Positions 17,284 through 26,241 of a stretch of 50,510 nt of DNA are shown piece by piece. The position numbers and the translations under genes are program-made. This stretch comes from an uncultured Eubacteriales bacterium (lineage in GTDB: Bacteria; Bacillota; Clostridia; Oscillospirales; Acutalibacteraceae). The stretch's first letter is position 1. Every line of letters starts with the position of its first letter. The stretch is from positions 1 to 50,510 of the forward strand of contig CAKSQZ010000012.1 in NCBI GenBank assembly GCA_934486895.1, in the 5' to 3' direction. A model generated the notes under the pieces. The model was not told the DNA's origin, did not search any database, and was given only the letters and a program-made list of their open reading frames with translations.

Positions 17284-17502
17284 ATGAACAACGGTACAGT
17301 AAAATGGTTCAACGCCGAAAAGGGATACGGCTTCATTGCTAATGACGACGGCGGCGACGATATCTTCGTACATTTTTCGTCGATTGTGGCTGACGGTTTT
17401 AAGACTCTTTCCGAGGGTCAGAAGGTCACTTATGATGTTGAGGCAGACCCGAAGAACAGCTCAAAGCTTCGCGCAGTAAATGTTACGGTTGTGAACAACT
17501 GA
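17284..17502 (+). CDS. Cold-shock protein, CspA family
   Basis: A 72-residue single cold-shock domain that binds single-stranded nucleic acid and melts RNA structure. NGTVKWFNAEKGYGFI carries RNP1, and DDIFVHFSSI carries RNP2. The ATG follows AACAGGAGG with good spacing; upstream in-frame codons would run through the leader hairpin and are rejected. It stands alone between its own promoter and terminator. CspA proteins are known to act as antiterminators, which makes the hairpin in its own leader notable. Confidence 0.95.
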   Translation: MNNGTVKWFNAEKGYGFIANDDGGDDIFVHFSSIVADGFKTLSEGQKVTYDVEADPKNSSKLRAVNVTVVNN

Positions 17503-17535
17503 TTCACAGCTTTTTAATAACGCGAGAATCATTAA

Positions 17536-17579
17536 ACAAACGGTTGGAATCGCAAGTTTTCCGACCGTTTGTTTTTTAT
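17536..17579 (+). terminator. Terminator of the cold-shock gene
   Basis: ACAAACGGTTGGAA pairs with TTCCGACCGTTTGT over 14 bp (one G-U), with a 9-base loop and TTTTTT following. Confidence 0.9.
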
Positions 17580-17607
17580 TGAAATAATAATTTATTTGTG
17601 GTATTAT
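17579..17607 (+). promoter_or_regulatory. Promoter of the ABC exporter operon
   Basis: TTGAAA and TATTAT separated by 17 bp, 31 bases before the ATPase start codon. The -35 box sits in the T tract of the preceding terminator. Confidence 0.6.
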
Positions 17608-17638
17608 TTTTACAGACCACAAAATCGGAGGGAAATGT

Positions 17639-18364
17639 ATGCTTAAAATCGAGCATTTAACAAAGAAATACGGCAACAGAGCCGTTGTTGACGATCTGAG
17701 TCTTGAAATAAAGCCGGGCGAGATCTGCGCATTTATCGGTCACAACGGCGCCGGAAAGACGACAACGCTCAAATCGGTTGCGGGAATACTCTCGTTTGAC
17801 GGCGGCAAGATCTTTATCGGCGGAAAATCGATAACAGAAGATCCTGTCGGGTGCAAAAAAATGATGGCATATCTGCCGGACAATCCCGATCTTTATGATT
17901 TTTTGAGCGGCGCAAAATACTTAAACTTTATTGCCGATGTTTTCGGAGTTGATGAAACGGCACGGCGAGATAGGATCGACAAATACGCTAAGATGTTTGA
18001 GATCTATGATTCGCTCGGTGAGAAGATCGCGGATTATTCGCACGGAATGAAGCAGAAGCTCGCTCTCATTTCCGCGCTTATTCACGAGCCGAAGCTGATT
18101 CTGATGGATGAGCCGTTTGTCGGGCTCGATCCGCTTGCGGCACATCAGCTTAAAGAGACTATGCATGAAATGTGCAAGGGCGGCGCGGCTGTGTTTTTCT
18201 CAACTCATGTGCTTGATGTTGCGGAAAAGCTGTGCGATAAGGTCGCGATAATCAAAAACGGAAAGCTTATTGCAAGCGGAAGTATGGCGGATATAAAGGG
18301 CGATGAATCGCTTGAGAGCGTTTTCCTCGAGCTTTCGGAAGAAACCGTCTCGGCAGCCGAGTGA
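17639..18364 (+). CDS. ABC transporter ATP-binding protein
   Basis: Nucleotide-binding subunit of an ABC-2-type exporter. Walker A GHNGAGKTT, Q-loop region in MMAYLPDNPDLYDFL, signature YSHGMKQKL (SHGMKQ replaces LSGGQ, as is common in this class), Walker B LILMDEPFVGLD and the H-loop STHVLD are all intact. Length (241) is typical. The ribosome site is GGAGGGAAAT. The next gene encodes its membrane partner and begins at the stop codon. The substrate is unknown; the signature type is common in Firmicutes exporters of peptides, antibiotics or unknown compounds. Confidence 0.93.
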   Translation: MLKIEHLTKKYGNRAVVDDLSLEIKPGEICAFIGHNGAGKTTTLKSVAGILSFDGGKIFIGGKSITEDPVGCKKMMAYLPDNPDLYDFLSGAKYLNFIADVFGVDETARRDRIDKYAKMFEIYDSLGEKIADYSHGMKQKLALISALIHEPKLILMDEPFVGLDPLAAHQLKETMHEMCKGGAAVFFSTHVLDVAEKLCDKVAIIKNGKLIASGSMADIKGDESLESVFLELSEETVSAAE

Positions 18365-18372
18365 GGTGCGAT

Positions 18373-19974
18373 ATGCTTTTTAAACTGATAAAAATTCGTA
18401 TGGCGCGGCTGTTTTACAGCATGGGAAACTCAGGCAAGAAGAAAGGCTTAAAAAATAAAAGCAATGCTTCCGCAGTTGTAGCCTATGTGTGTCTTTCGAT
18501 CCTTGCGGTTTGGTTTTTCGTGCAGATGCTGGTCATATACGGCATTATGTATCCGATGCTTGAAAATGCGGGAGCTAAAGATTTTTATTTTCTTCTCTCG
18601 ATGGTGCTTGCGCTGACAGTTGCGTTTATCTTCAATGTGTTCGGCGCATACAATCAGCTGTTCAGCTCAAACGACAATGAAATGCTGTTTTCACTGCCGA
18701 TAAAACCGATAACCGTACTGCTTTCGAGAGTCATATCCATGTGGATAATGCACATCTCCATTGTAGCGGTATTTATGCTTCCGAGCGAATGCGTGCATAT
18801 TTACATGAGCGGATTCAATGCTTGGCAGTTTATATCGTTTTTGATCTCGATGATAATGGTATCGCTTGTTTCACTGACTGTTGCGACGCTTATCGGCTGG
18901 ATCATAGGTGTGCTCACAAAGAATTTCAGGCACAAGAATATCCTTATTATTCTGCTGAGCCTTGCAGGCGTCGCGCTTTATTTTGCGGCGATAACGATGT
19001 CGGATGATGGCTATAAGCAGCTTTTTGAGCAGTTTGCCTCCATGGCTGTTGAAATGGCGAATGCCGGAAAAGGCATTTTGATCCTTGGTCTCTGCGCGAG
19101 CGCCGCGGCAGGCGATCCGCTCGGACTTCTCACATTGATCGGTATCGGTGTTATTCCGTTTGCGCTGACGATGCTTATTGTATCGAAAAGCTTTGTTAAG
19201 ATCGCTTTATGGAAGCCCTCGGGCAAGCTAAAGAAATTCAGCGGCGATTACAAAGGCAGGAGCATTGATAAGACACTGCTTTCGAGAGAGCTTTCGCATT
19301 TCGCGTCCTCTCCGGCATACATTATAAATTGCAGCTTCGGCGCGTTTTCGGCTGTTGCCGCGGCGGTTTTGACGATCATAAACTACGACAGCGCAGCCGA
19401 GTTTATATCGCAGGTCGGGCAGCTCGGTGAAATGATAATCGCTGTTGTGCTGTGCTTTTTGGCAAGCCTTAATTCGCTGTCTGCCGCGAGCATTTCGATC
19501 GAGGGCAAAAAATATCTCTGGCAGCTGAAATGTCTGCCTATTGATCCGCGGAAAATACTTAAATCAAAGCTTATGCTGCATATCGTTATTTCAGCTCCCA
19601 TTTCGCTGATCGTGTCATTGGCGGCGGTTATGGTGTTCCGTCCGTCAGTGCTGTCGGCAATAGCGTTTTTCGTGCTTCCGCTTGGATTTATGGTGATCTC
19701 GGCTCAGCTCGGACTGATAATAAATCTAAGATTTCCGAATCTTGATTGGATAAGCGAGACACAGGCTGTGAAGCAGGGCGTGTCGCTGATACTTTCCCTG
19801 CTCGCAGAGCTTGCGACTGTTGCGGTGTTTGCGGTTATTACTGTTTTATTCACTGTGATAGGGCTTGATCCGAGAGCGGCTTTGATACTGCTCGCAGTGC
19901 CGATGGCGCTGATGATATGGTTGCTGCAAAAACTTACAAATAAAAAAGGCGCTGAGATGTTCAGCGCGCTGTAA
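18373..19974 (+). CDS. ABC-2-type exporter membrane subunit
   Basis: A large (533-residue) integral membrane protein with roughly a dozen hydrophobic segments in two blocks, and no ATPase motifs. Near the first membrane block it carries SSNDNEMLFSLPIKP, a cytoplasmic loop typical of Firmicutes ABC permeases of this size. I place the start at the ATG after GAGGTGCGAT; a GTG four codons earlier overlaps the ATPase stop and is possible. It pairs with the preceding ATPase to form one exporter. The cargo cannot be inferred. Confidence 0.85.
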   Translation: MLFKLIKIRMARLFYSMGNSGKKKGLKNKSNASAVVAYVCLSILAVWFFVQMLVIYGIMYPMLENAGAKDFYFLLSMVLALTVAFIFNVFGAYNQLFSSNDNEMLFSLPIKPITVLLSRVISMWIMHISIVAVFMLPSECVHIYMSGFNAWQFISFLISMIMVSLVSLTVATLIGWIIGVLTKNFRHKNILIILLSLAGVALYFAAITMSDDGYKQLFEQFASMAVEMANAGKGILILGLCASAAAGDPLGLLTLIGIGVIPFALTMLIVSKSFVKIALWKPSGKLKKFSGDYKGRSIDKTLLSRELSHFASSPAYIINCSFGAFSAVAAAVLTIINYDSAAEFISQVGQLGEMIIAVVLCFLASLNSLSAASISIEGKKYLWQLKCLPIDPRKILKSKLMLHIVISAPISLIVSLAAVMVFRPSVLSAIAFFVLPLGFMVISAQLGLIINLRFPNLDWISETQAVKQGVSLILSLLAELATVAVFAVITVLFTVIGLDPRAALILLAVPMALMIWLLQKLTNKKGAEMFSAL

Positions 19975-19976
19975 GC

Positions 19977-20006
19977 AAAAGCGGAGAGGAATCCCTCTCC
20001 GCTTTT
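19977..20006. terminator. Bidirectional terminator after the ABC exporter
   Basis: AAAAGCGGAGAGG, loop AATC and CCTCTCCGCTTTT. The symmetric A/T flanks let it end the exporter operon and the converging small gene. Confidence 0.9.
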
Positions 20007-20014
20007 AAATTCGA

Positions 20015-20266
20015 TCAGCCTTCGAGTCCTCTCGACTGACGATCCATATCTTCAATGATTATCTTGAATATCTCGCCGAGCGTTGAGCAGTATTCAAGCA
20101 CTTTCCACGGTTCATTTGTGTGATAGTGGATCTTGATAAGCTCATCATCTCCGGCAACAAGCAGACAATCGCCTTTGAAGTTATCGAGAAAATAATCGTT
20201 TATCACATCTTCGTCAAGGTCTTCACCCTCGATGAGAAGCTGTGTGTCATATCTGTATTCAATCAT
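20015..20266 (-). CDS. Orphan FakA/DAK-associated domain protein (83 residues)
   Basis: Resembles the domain after the DAK2 kinase part in FakA-type fatty-acid kinases: YDTQLLIEGEDLDEDVINDYFLDNFKGDCLLVAGDDELIKIHYHTNEPWKVLEY is close to the usual YCTEFxxxG..GDSLVVVGDDxLVKVHVHTNxP pattern. Neither a DAK2 kinase domain nor a DegV partner lies nearby. The ATG follows GGAGGGAGAACAA; a longer reading frame upstream lacks a ribosome site. Small stand-alone proteins of this kind occur in Clostridia and are sometimes labelled 'kinase to dihydroxyacetone kinase', but I know of no tested function. It may modulate a fatty-acid kinase in trans. Confidence 0.7.
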   Translation of the reverse strand: MIEYRYDTQLLIEGEDLDEDVINDYFLDNFKGDCLLVAGDDELIKIHYHTNEPWKVLEYCSTLGEIFKIIIEDMDRQSRGLEG

Positions 20267-20416
20267 TTGTTCTCCCTCCTTTGCACTGAACTCTTGATAT
20301 ATTACGATTTCATACTGTTGCACGAAAAGCCGCAGACTGCCGACGCTATGATATTTTCGATATACAAAGCGTTCAATTCACCCTAAAGATAAGAATAAAG
20401 TCTTGAAAAAGGCTTT

Positions 20417-21361
20417 TCATTTTTTATCGTCTTTACGATTGGTTTCTCTGACTATATATTTCGGGCGGCCCTTGGTTTCGAGGTACATTCTCGCCATATA
20501 CTGGCCGAGCACACCGATACAGAAAAGCTGAACACCGCCGATGAATGTGATGATACAGGCGGTGGACGCCCAGCCTGTTACAGGGTCGCCGAAAGCAAGA
20601 CGGCGGATAAAGAAGAATATCGTTGCAAGCAGCGCGATAGCGCAGAACAAAATGCCCACCCACGATGAAATATACAGCGGCACAGATGAAAAGTTTACGA
20701 TACCGTCGAGCGAATACTTGAACAGCTTCCAAAACGACCATTTGGTTTTGCCTGCCGCGCGCTCGATATTTTCATAGGGCAGCCATTTTGTTTTGAATCC
20801 TACCCAACCGAAAATACCCTTTGAAAAGCGGTTGTACTCGCCCATGCTGAGAATACTGTTTACCATTTGGCGCGACATTATGCGAAAGTCTCTTGCGCCG
20901 TCTTTAATATCCGAATCGGAAATTCGATTTATGATCCGATAAAACCTTCTTGCAAAAAACGATCTCACAGGCGGCTCGCCGGCTCTTGTTTCGCGGCAGG
21001 TCGCAACGGAATCATATCCCTCATGGCAAACCGCATGGTACATCTGCGGAATGAGCGACGGCGGATCCTGCATATCCGAGTCCATGACGATACACCAATC
21101 GCCTGTTGAATTTTCGAGTCCTGCATACATTGCGGCTTCCTTGCCGAAATTGCGAGAAAATGAGATATATGTTACCCTGCTGTCGCGTTCCGCCAGCTCG
21201 CGCATTATTAAAATAGTGTTATCTTTTGAACCGTCATCCACAAAAATAAATTCAAAATCAGCGTCCACCGTGTCGATGACCTTGACCGTCTCTTCATAAA
21301 AGATCGGCAGAACCTCCTGCTCGTTAAAGCATGGTACAATAAGCGAAATTTTGTCCCTCAT
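20417..21361 (-). CDS. Membrane glycosyltransferase family 2 (GtrB/DPM1-like)
   Basis: Transfers a sugar from a nucleotide donor to polyprenyl phosphate at the inner membrane face. The GT-A domain shows LIVPCFNEQEVLP, EFIFVDDGSKDNT, the metal-binding MDSDMQDPP and RDFRIMSR (residues 1-220). Two C-terminal transmembrane segments (about 230-255 and 265-295) give the GtrB topology. A GtrA-like flippase or membrane glycosyltransferase is not next to it. Its start follows AAGGAGC. It probably serves wall polysaccharide, teichoic acid or lipid glycosylation. Confidence 0.9.
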   Translation of the reverse strand: MRDKISLIVPCFNEQEVLPIFYEETVKVIDTVDADFEFIFVDDGSKDNTILIMRELAERDSRVTYISFSRNFGKEAAMYAGLENSTGDWCIVMDSDMQDPPSLIPQMYHAVCHEGYDSVATCRETRAGEPPVRSFFARRFYRIINRISDSDIKDGARDFRIMSRQMVNSILSMGEYNRFSKGIFGWVGFKTKWLPYENIERAAGKTKWSFWKLFKYSLDGIVNFSSVPLYISSWVGILFCAIALLATIFFFIRRLAFGDPVTGWASTACIITFIGGVQLFCIGVLGQYMARMYLETKGRPKYIVRETNRKDDKK

Positions 21362-21449
21362 TTTTTTGCTCCTTTTTATTTTTTAAGATCGCTTTTTGAA
21401 ACGATCGGATTATTAAGTATTTTGTTTACGCATTATACGGCTCGCCGGT

Positions 21450-22808
21450 TTATTTTCCGACGCAAAAGCTTGAGAATATCTCACCGACGACCGATTCGGA
21501 AACATTCTCGCCCGAAAGCTCGCACAGCTTTTCTATCGCGGAATCGACAAGCACAGTCACAGCGTCGAGTGTGACACCTGCGTTTATGGCTTCTATCGCA
21601 TCGTTTATGAAATCCTTTGCCGCAGCGGCTGCTGCTTTCTGCCGCTCATTCGCGAGCGACAATGTATCACCAGACGAATGAACACCGCATTTTTGCATTA
21701 TCATTGAGCAAAGCTCCTGCCTGCCTTCGCCGTTTTTGGCACTGATAAACACGGTATCGCCAAGCGATGAATAGTCCTTTTCATATCCCGATCTAAGATC
21801 GGTCTTATTGGCGACTACTATATACGGCGTCTGCCCGATACTTTTTATCAGCTCTTTGTCCTCATCGTCCGGCGGGAAAGTACAATCGAACACAGCGAGC
21901 ACGAGCGACGCGTTTTCGATGCGCTTTCTCGCTATCTGCACGCCGAGTTTTTCAACACCGTCCGCTGTTTCTCTGAGCCCCGCAGTATCTGACAGGCGAA
22001 GAGTCAGCCCGTCCATCTCAACAGTCTGCTCGACGACATCGCGCGTTGTTCCCGCAATGTCTGTAACTATTGACCGCTCGAAATCCGAAAGTAAGTTCAT
22101 CAATGTCGATTTGCCGACATTCGGCTTGCCTGCAATAACGCAGTCTATCCCGTCGCGCACGGCGGCATAGGAGCGGTAGTTATCAATAAGCGACTGAAGC
22201 TCAGATCTCGCTTTTAACAAAAGCGCTTTCGGTTCGCTGATATCTTCATCGACTTCGCCCTCTTCCGGAAAATCGATATACACACAGAGTCCCGCATTGG
22301 CATGGACAAGCTTTTCTTTTATTTCAGTTATTTTTTTATACAATCCGCCGTTTTTAACATCGTTTGCATTTTTGAGCGCAAGCGCGCCGGATGCGCTGAT
22401 GACATCCATGACCGCTTCTGCCTGTGTGAGCGAAAGCTTGCCGTTCAGGAAAGCGAGCTTTGTGAATTCGCCGGGTTCCGCCGGAACAGCTCCTGCTGCA
22501 TAAAGCGCTCTGAGCAGGCGGAGCATGACGGCTTTGCCGCCATGACACGAGAATTCAACAGTCTGCTCGCCTGTGTAGGAATTGGGAGCTTTGAAAACGA
22601 GGACAACACAATCGTCAAAATCGCCGTTTTCATCGAAAACGGTGCCGTATGCCGCGGTGTAGCCGCGAAGACCTGAAAGCCTTCTGTTTTCATTCGCACT
22701 GCGGAAAACGCGCTCTCCGATGGCTATTGCGTTATCTCCGCAAAGCCTGATAATTCCGATTCCGCTTTGCTGCATGGGCGTGGCGCACGCCGCAATAGTC
22801 TTTTCCAT
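21450..22808 (-). CDS. mnmE: tRNA uridine-5-carboxymethylaminomethyl modification GTPase
   Basis: MnmE works with MnmG to modify the wobble uridine of certain tRNAs. The N-terminal tetrahydrofolate-binding domain starts DTIAA-like (EKTIAACATPM..GIGIIRLCG) and holds EFSCHGG. The inserted G domain has GKPNVGKSTL, DTAGLRE and NKTD. The C terminus ends in CVGK in place of the commoner CIGK, keeping the catalytic Cys. Length is 452. The ATG eight codons into the open frame matches the conserved N terminus and is preceded by AAAGGGAAC. It is unlinked here from mnmG and yidC/jag, its frequent neighbours near the replication origin. Confidence 0.96.
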   Translation of the reverse strand: MEKTIAACATPMQQSGIGIIRLCGDNAIAIGERVFRSANENRRLSGLRGYTAAYGTVFDENGDFDDCVVLVFKAPNSYTGEQTVEFSCHGGKAVMLRLLRALYAAGAVPAEPGEFTKLAFLNGKLSLTQAEAVMDVISASGALALKNANDVKNGGLYKKITEIKEKLVHANAGLCVYIDFPEEGEVDEDISEPKALLLKARSELQSLIDNYRSYAAVRDGIDCVIAGKPNVGKSTLMNLLSDFERSIVTDIAGTTRDVVEQTVEMDGLTLRLSDTAGLRETADGVEKLGVQIARKRIENASLVLAVFDCTFPPDDEDKELIKSIGQTPYIVVANKTDLRSGYEKDYSSLGDTVFISAKNGEGRQELCSMIMQKCGVHSSGDTLSLANERQKAAAAAAKDFINDAIEAINAGVTLDAVTVLVDSAIEKLCELSGENVSESVVGEIFSSFCVGK

Positions 22809-22847
22809 CAAAATAAGTTCCCTTTTCTTCATTTATATATATTAAAT

Positions 22848-22876
22848 ATTATATCATTTATAAAACGGCATTGCAA
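22848..22876 (-). promoter_or_regulatory. Promoter of mnmE
   Basis: Read on the minus strand: TTGCAA, 17 bp, TATAAT. It lies 40 bases before the chosen start codon. The rest of the divergent region to ppk1 is AT-rich, with several TATAAT-like sites but no clear second promoter. Confidence 0.65.
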
Positions 22877-23031
22877 CAAAATTTTGCCCCTATGGCAACG
22901 GAATGAAAATTTTTTGTTAAAACATTCTATAATGCATTTATTTTTTCCTTTTTCCGTGTATAATAAAAAGAAAGCATTTAAATCGGAGCTTATGAATTCG
23001 CACTGATTTTAATTTAGGGGGATATTTAAAA

Positions 23032-25080
23032 ATGGCTGACAAGAATATTATTGTTGACCGAGAATTAAGCTGGATAAAATTTAACAAGCGTGTTCTCGAG
23101 GAGGCTCAGAACGAGCGCAATCCGCTTATAGAAAGGCTAAGATTTATTTCGATCTTTCAAAGCAACTACGAGGAATTTTTCAGAGTAAGAGTTGGGTCGA
23201 GAATCGATAAACTTCTTTTAGATGAAAATGATTCGATTGATGTGAGAAAAGAGCTGAATGATATATTCCGTGCAACGGCAAAGCTGCTGCCGAAGCTGGA
23301 CGAGGCATTTGACGGCATTATGGCGGACGGTGCAAAATATTTCTGTCGTGTGACCGAAGAGACGATCTCGGATGCAGAACGCACATATTTAAAGCAGATC
23401 TTTATCAAAACTATCGCGCCGGTACTTTCTCCTTTTGTTATCGACAAAAGTATTCCTTTTCCCTTTATCGACAACGGCAGGCGGGTTGACGGTTTTACCC
23501 TCAAAAGCAAAAACGGCAATATAAAATTCGGCATTATTCCGATAAGCTCGAGGCTACCGAAAGCTGTTTGCCTGCCCGGTGACACATTGAGATTTATCCT
23601 TATCGAAGATATTATTTCGATGTTTGCCTACAAGCTTTTCCACAAATATGAGATAGTCGAGCGGGTAACCTTTTCGATAATCCGAAATGCGGATATAGAC
23701 GAAAACGAGGGGCTTTATGATTTTGATATTGATTTTCGGCAGACGATGTCTAAGCTGATCGAGCTCAGGAACAAGCTCGCTCCCGTTGAACTGAAATACA
23801 ATGGTGAGCAGTGTCCGAAGATACTCGCGCATTTGAAAAAGGTGCTGTGCTTGCCGAAAAAACAGCTTTTCAGGCAGAGCACTCCGCTCTCGATAGGCTT
23901 TATCTCGCTGATCGAAGACAAACTGACAAAGGCTCGTTTTCCCGAGCTTTACTATGCTCCGAGACAATCGGTCTATCCGGCTTATGCGGAAAACGCGAAG
24001 TCACTTATAGATGTTATCCGCAGGAAGGACAGACTGCTCGCTTATCCGTTTGACGATGTGAAATTCCTTATTGATCTGCTCAGCCAAGCCGCGGCTGACA
24101 AAAGAGTCGAGCGGATAATGATAACTCTTTACCGCGTGGCGAGCGACTCGAAAGTTGTTGAAGCGCTTATTGACGCCGCAAGGCGAGGCAAGCGTGTGAG
24201 TTGTATGGTGGAGCTGAGAGCGAGATTCGACGAAGAAAACAACATCGATTGGTCGAAACGATTGCAGGACGCAGGCTGTGAGGTTATCTACGGTCTGCCG
24301 AACTACAAAGTCCACTGCAAACTGCTTGTTATTAAGCTGAAGGACGGCAAAGACATTGTTCAGATAGGCACCGGCAATTTCAATGAAAAGACGGCGCGGC
24401 TCTACACCGATCTTGCGCTGTTCACTGCAAAACCCGAAATTGCACGCGACGCCGAACGGCTTTTTGAAAGTCTTGAAAAAGGCGTTTTTGTTGAGAGCAG
24501 CGATCATCTTATGGTAGCTCCGCTTTGCTTAAAGCAAAAGCTGTTTTTGCTGATCGATGAAGAAATTGAAAAGCAGAAATCGGGCAGAAAAGCCGAAATT
24601 ATGCTGAAAATGAATTCGCTTACCGATAAAGAACTGATCCTCAAGCTGTGCGAAGCTTCGCAGGCGGGAGTTAAGATCACTATGATAATCAGAGGCATTT
24701 GCTGTCTTACCCCCGGTGTTGCCGGAAAGACGGACAATATCACTGTGATAAGCATTGTCGGGCGGTTGCTTGAGCACTCGAGAATATATGCTTTCGGTGT
24801 AGGCAATGAGCGCAAATATTACATTTCCTCGGCAGACTTTATGACAAGAAACACAAACCAGCGCGTTGAAACGGCGGCTCCTGTTACAGATCCGCTGGCA
24901 AAGCGCAGGCTTGCAAGGATATTAAAGCTTTCCTTGCTCGACAACACGCAGGCGCGTATACTCGGCGCAAACGGAAGCTATCGCAGACTGCACCCGAAAA
25001 ACGGAGAAAAAGAGCTTAACAGCCAGGAAACGCTTTATGACGACGCTCTTTCGGAAAAGCAAAAAAGCGAAAAAAATTAA
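23032..25080 (+). CDS. ppk1: Polyphosphate kinase 1
   Basis: Makes inorganic polyphosphate from ATP reversibly. The N-terminal domain opens with the family signature DRELSWIKFNKRVLEEA. The phosphorylated histidine is H428 in NYKVHCKLLVIKL, followed by GTGNFNEKTARLYTDL. A second catalytic His is in RLLEHSRIYAFG. Length (682) is standard. Start ATG after TAGGGGGATA. It is followed by a phosphofructokinase with its own promoter. Confidence 0.96.
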   Translation: MADKNIIVDRELSWIKFNKRVLEEAQNERNPLIERLRFISIFQSNYEEFFRVRVGSRIDKLLLDENDSIDVRKELNDIFRATAKLLPKLDEAFDGIMADGAKYFCRVTEETISDAERTYLKQIFIKTIAPVLSPFVIDKSIPFPFIDNGRRVDGFTLKSKNGNIKFGIIPISSRLPKAVCLPGDTLRFILIEDIISMFAYKLFHKYEIVERVTFSIIRNADIDENEGLYDFDIDFRQTMSKLIELRNKLAPVELKYNGEQCPKILAHLKKVLCLPKKQLFRQSTPLSIGFISLIEDKLTKARFPELYYAPRQSVYPAYAENAKSLIDVIRRKDRLLAYPFDDVKFLIDLLSQAAADKRVERIMITLYRVASDSKVVEALIDAARRGKRVSCMVELRARFDEENNIDWSKRLQDAGCEVIYGLPNYKVHCKLLVIKLKDGKDIVQIGTGNFNEKTARLYTDLALFTAKPEIARDAERLFESLEKGVFVESSDHLMVAPLCLKQKLFLLIDEEIEKQKSGRKAEIMLKMNSLTDKELILKLCEASQAGVKITMIIRGICCLTPGVAGKTDNITVISIVGRLLEHSRIYAFGVGNERKYYISSADFMTRNTNQRVETAAPVTDPLAKRRLARILKLSLLDNTQARILGANGSYRRLHPKNGEKELNSQETLYDDALSEKQKSEKN

Positions 25081-25089
25081 GCTTTATTG

Positions 25090-25118
25090 TTGAATTCGGC
25101 GTTCAATTTGTGTATTAT
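25090..25118 (+). promoter_or_regulatory. Promoter of the phosphofructokinase gene
   Basis: TTGAAT and TATTAT separated by 17 bp in the short gap after ppk1. This suggests independent transcription of the next two genes. Confidence 0.6.
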
Positions 25119-25158
25119 TATAGTAATGCTTGATCTAACGTGAAAGGATTGATATAAA

Positions 25159-26226
25159 ATGAGAATCGGTATTCTTACAAGCGGCGGCGACTGCCCTGGT
25201 CTTAACGCAGCGATAAGAGGTGTCGCTAAGAGTCTTTATGAAAAGCTCGGAAGAGATATTGAGATAATAGGTATCAACGAGGGCTATACCGGCCTAATCT
25301 ACGGCGACTGCAAGAAAATGCAGCGCAGTGATTTTTCGGGCATACTCACACGCGGCGGCACTATTTTAAAAACCTCGCGTCAGCCTTTCAAAAAAATACA
25401 GATCGTCGGTTCGGACAATGTTGATAAAGTTTCAAATATGATCGACAACTACAAGAAAATGAAACTTGACTGTCTTGTTACGCTCGGCGGAAACGGCACT
25501 CACAAGACTGCAAATCTGCTCTCGCAAAACGGGCTTAATGTCATCGGTCTGCCGAAAACTATCGACAATGATATTTACGGCACCGATGTCACCTTTGGTT
25601 TTCACACCGCTATCGACATTGCGACAGATGTTATTGACAGACTGCACACAACGGCGCACAGTCATTCGAGAGTTATGGTGGTTGAGATAATGGGCAACAA
25701 AGCAGGCTGGCTGACGCTTTATTCAGGCGTCGCTTCCGGCTCGGACGCTATTATTATCCCTGAGATACCGTTTACGCTCGACGGCGTTGCAAAGGCTGTT
25801 CAGAAGCGTGTTGATGACGGACATTCATTCTCTATCGTCGCTGTTGCGGAAGGCGCAATAAGAAAAGATGAGGTGGGCATGAAGAGAAAAGAGCGTATTT
25901 TAAAGCGCGGCGGAGCCGCTACCGCCACTCAGATGATCGTCGATTTTATTGAAAACGATATGGGTATTGAAACACGGTCGATGGTGCCCGGCCATTATCT
26001 CAGAGGCGGCAGTCCCTCGGCGTACGACAGAGTGCTTGCAACTCAATTCGGCACTTATGCCGCAAAGCTTATTTCAGACGGTGTTTTCGGCGTTACCGTT
26101 GCAAAGAAAGACAATGTGATAACTCACAACAAGCTTTCCGAAATAGCAGGTATTCCGAAGCGAGTTTCACAAGATGATCAGCTTATTAAATCGGCAAGAT
26201 CGATAGGTATTTCGTTCTGCGAATGA
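25159..26226 (+). CDS. pfkA: 6-phosphofructokinase, group III-like
   Basis: Phosphorylates fructose 6-phosphate in glycolysis. The nucleotide-binding start is GILTSGGDCPGLNAAIRG. The phosphate-donor motif reads GGNGTHKT, and the substrate motif reads PKTIDNDI. The Gly in GGNGT is the ATP-type choice, while Lys in PKTIDND is the residue seen in PPi-dependent and mixed-group enzymes; this combination is known from actinobacterial ATP-dependent group III enzymes. ATP use is therefore more likely than PPi, but not proven. Length (355) fits group III. A LOG-family gene follows 15 bases later, so the two probably form an operon. Confidence 0.9.
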   Translation: MRIGILTSGGDCPGLNAAIRGVAKSLYEKLGRDIEIIGINEGYTGLIYGDCKKMQRSDFSGILTRGGTILKTSRQPFKKIQIVGSDNVDKVSNMIDNYKKMKLDCLVTLGGNGTHKTANLLSQNGLNVIGLPKTIDNDIYGTDVTFGFHTAIDIATDVIDRLHTTAHSHSRVMVVEIMGNKAGWLTLYSGVASGSDAIIIPEIPFTLDGVAKAVQKRVDDGHSFSIVAVAEGAIRKDEVGMKRKERILKRGGAATATQMIVDFIENDMGIETRSMVPGHYLRGGSPSAYDRVLATQFGTYAAKLISDGVFGVTVAKKDNVITHNKLSEIAGIPKRVSQDDQLIKSARSIGISFCE

Positions 26227-26241
26227 ATTTGAGGTGTTTTT

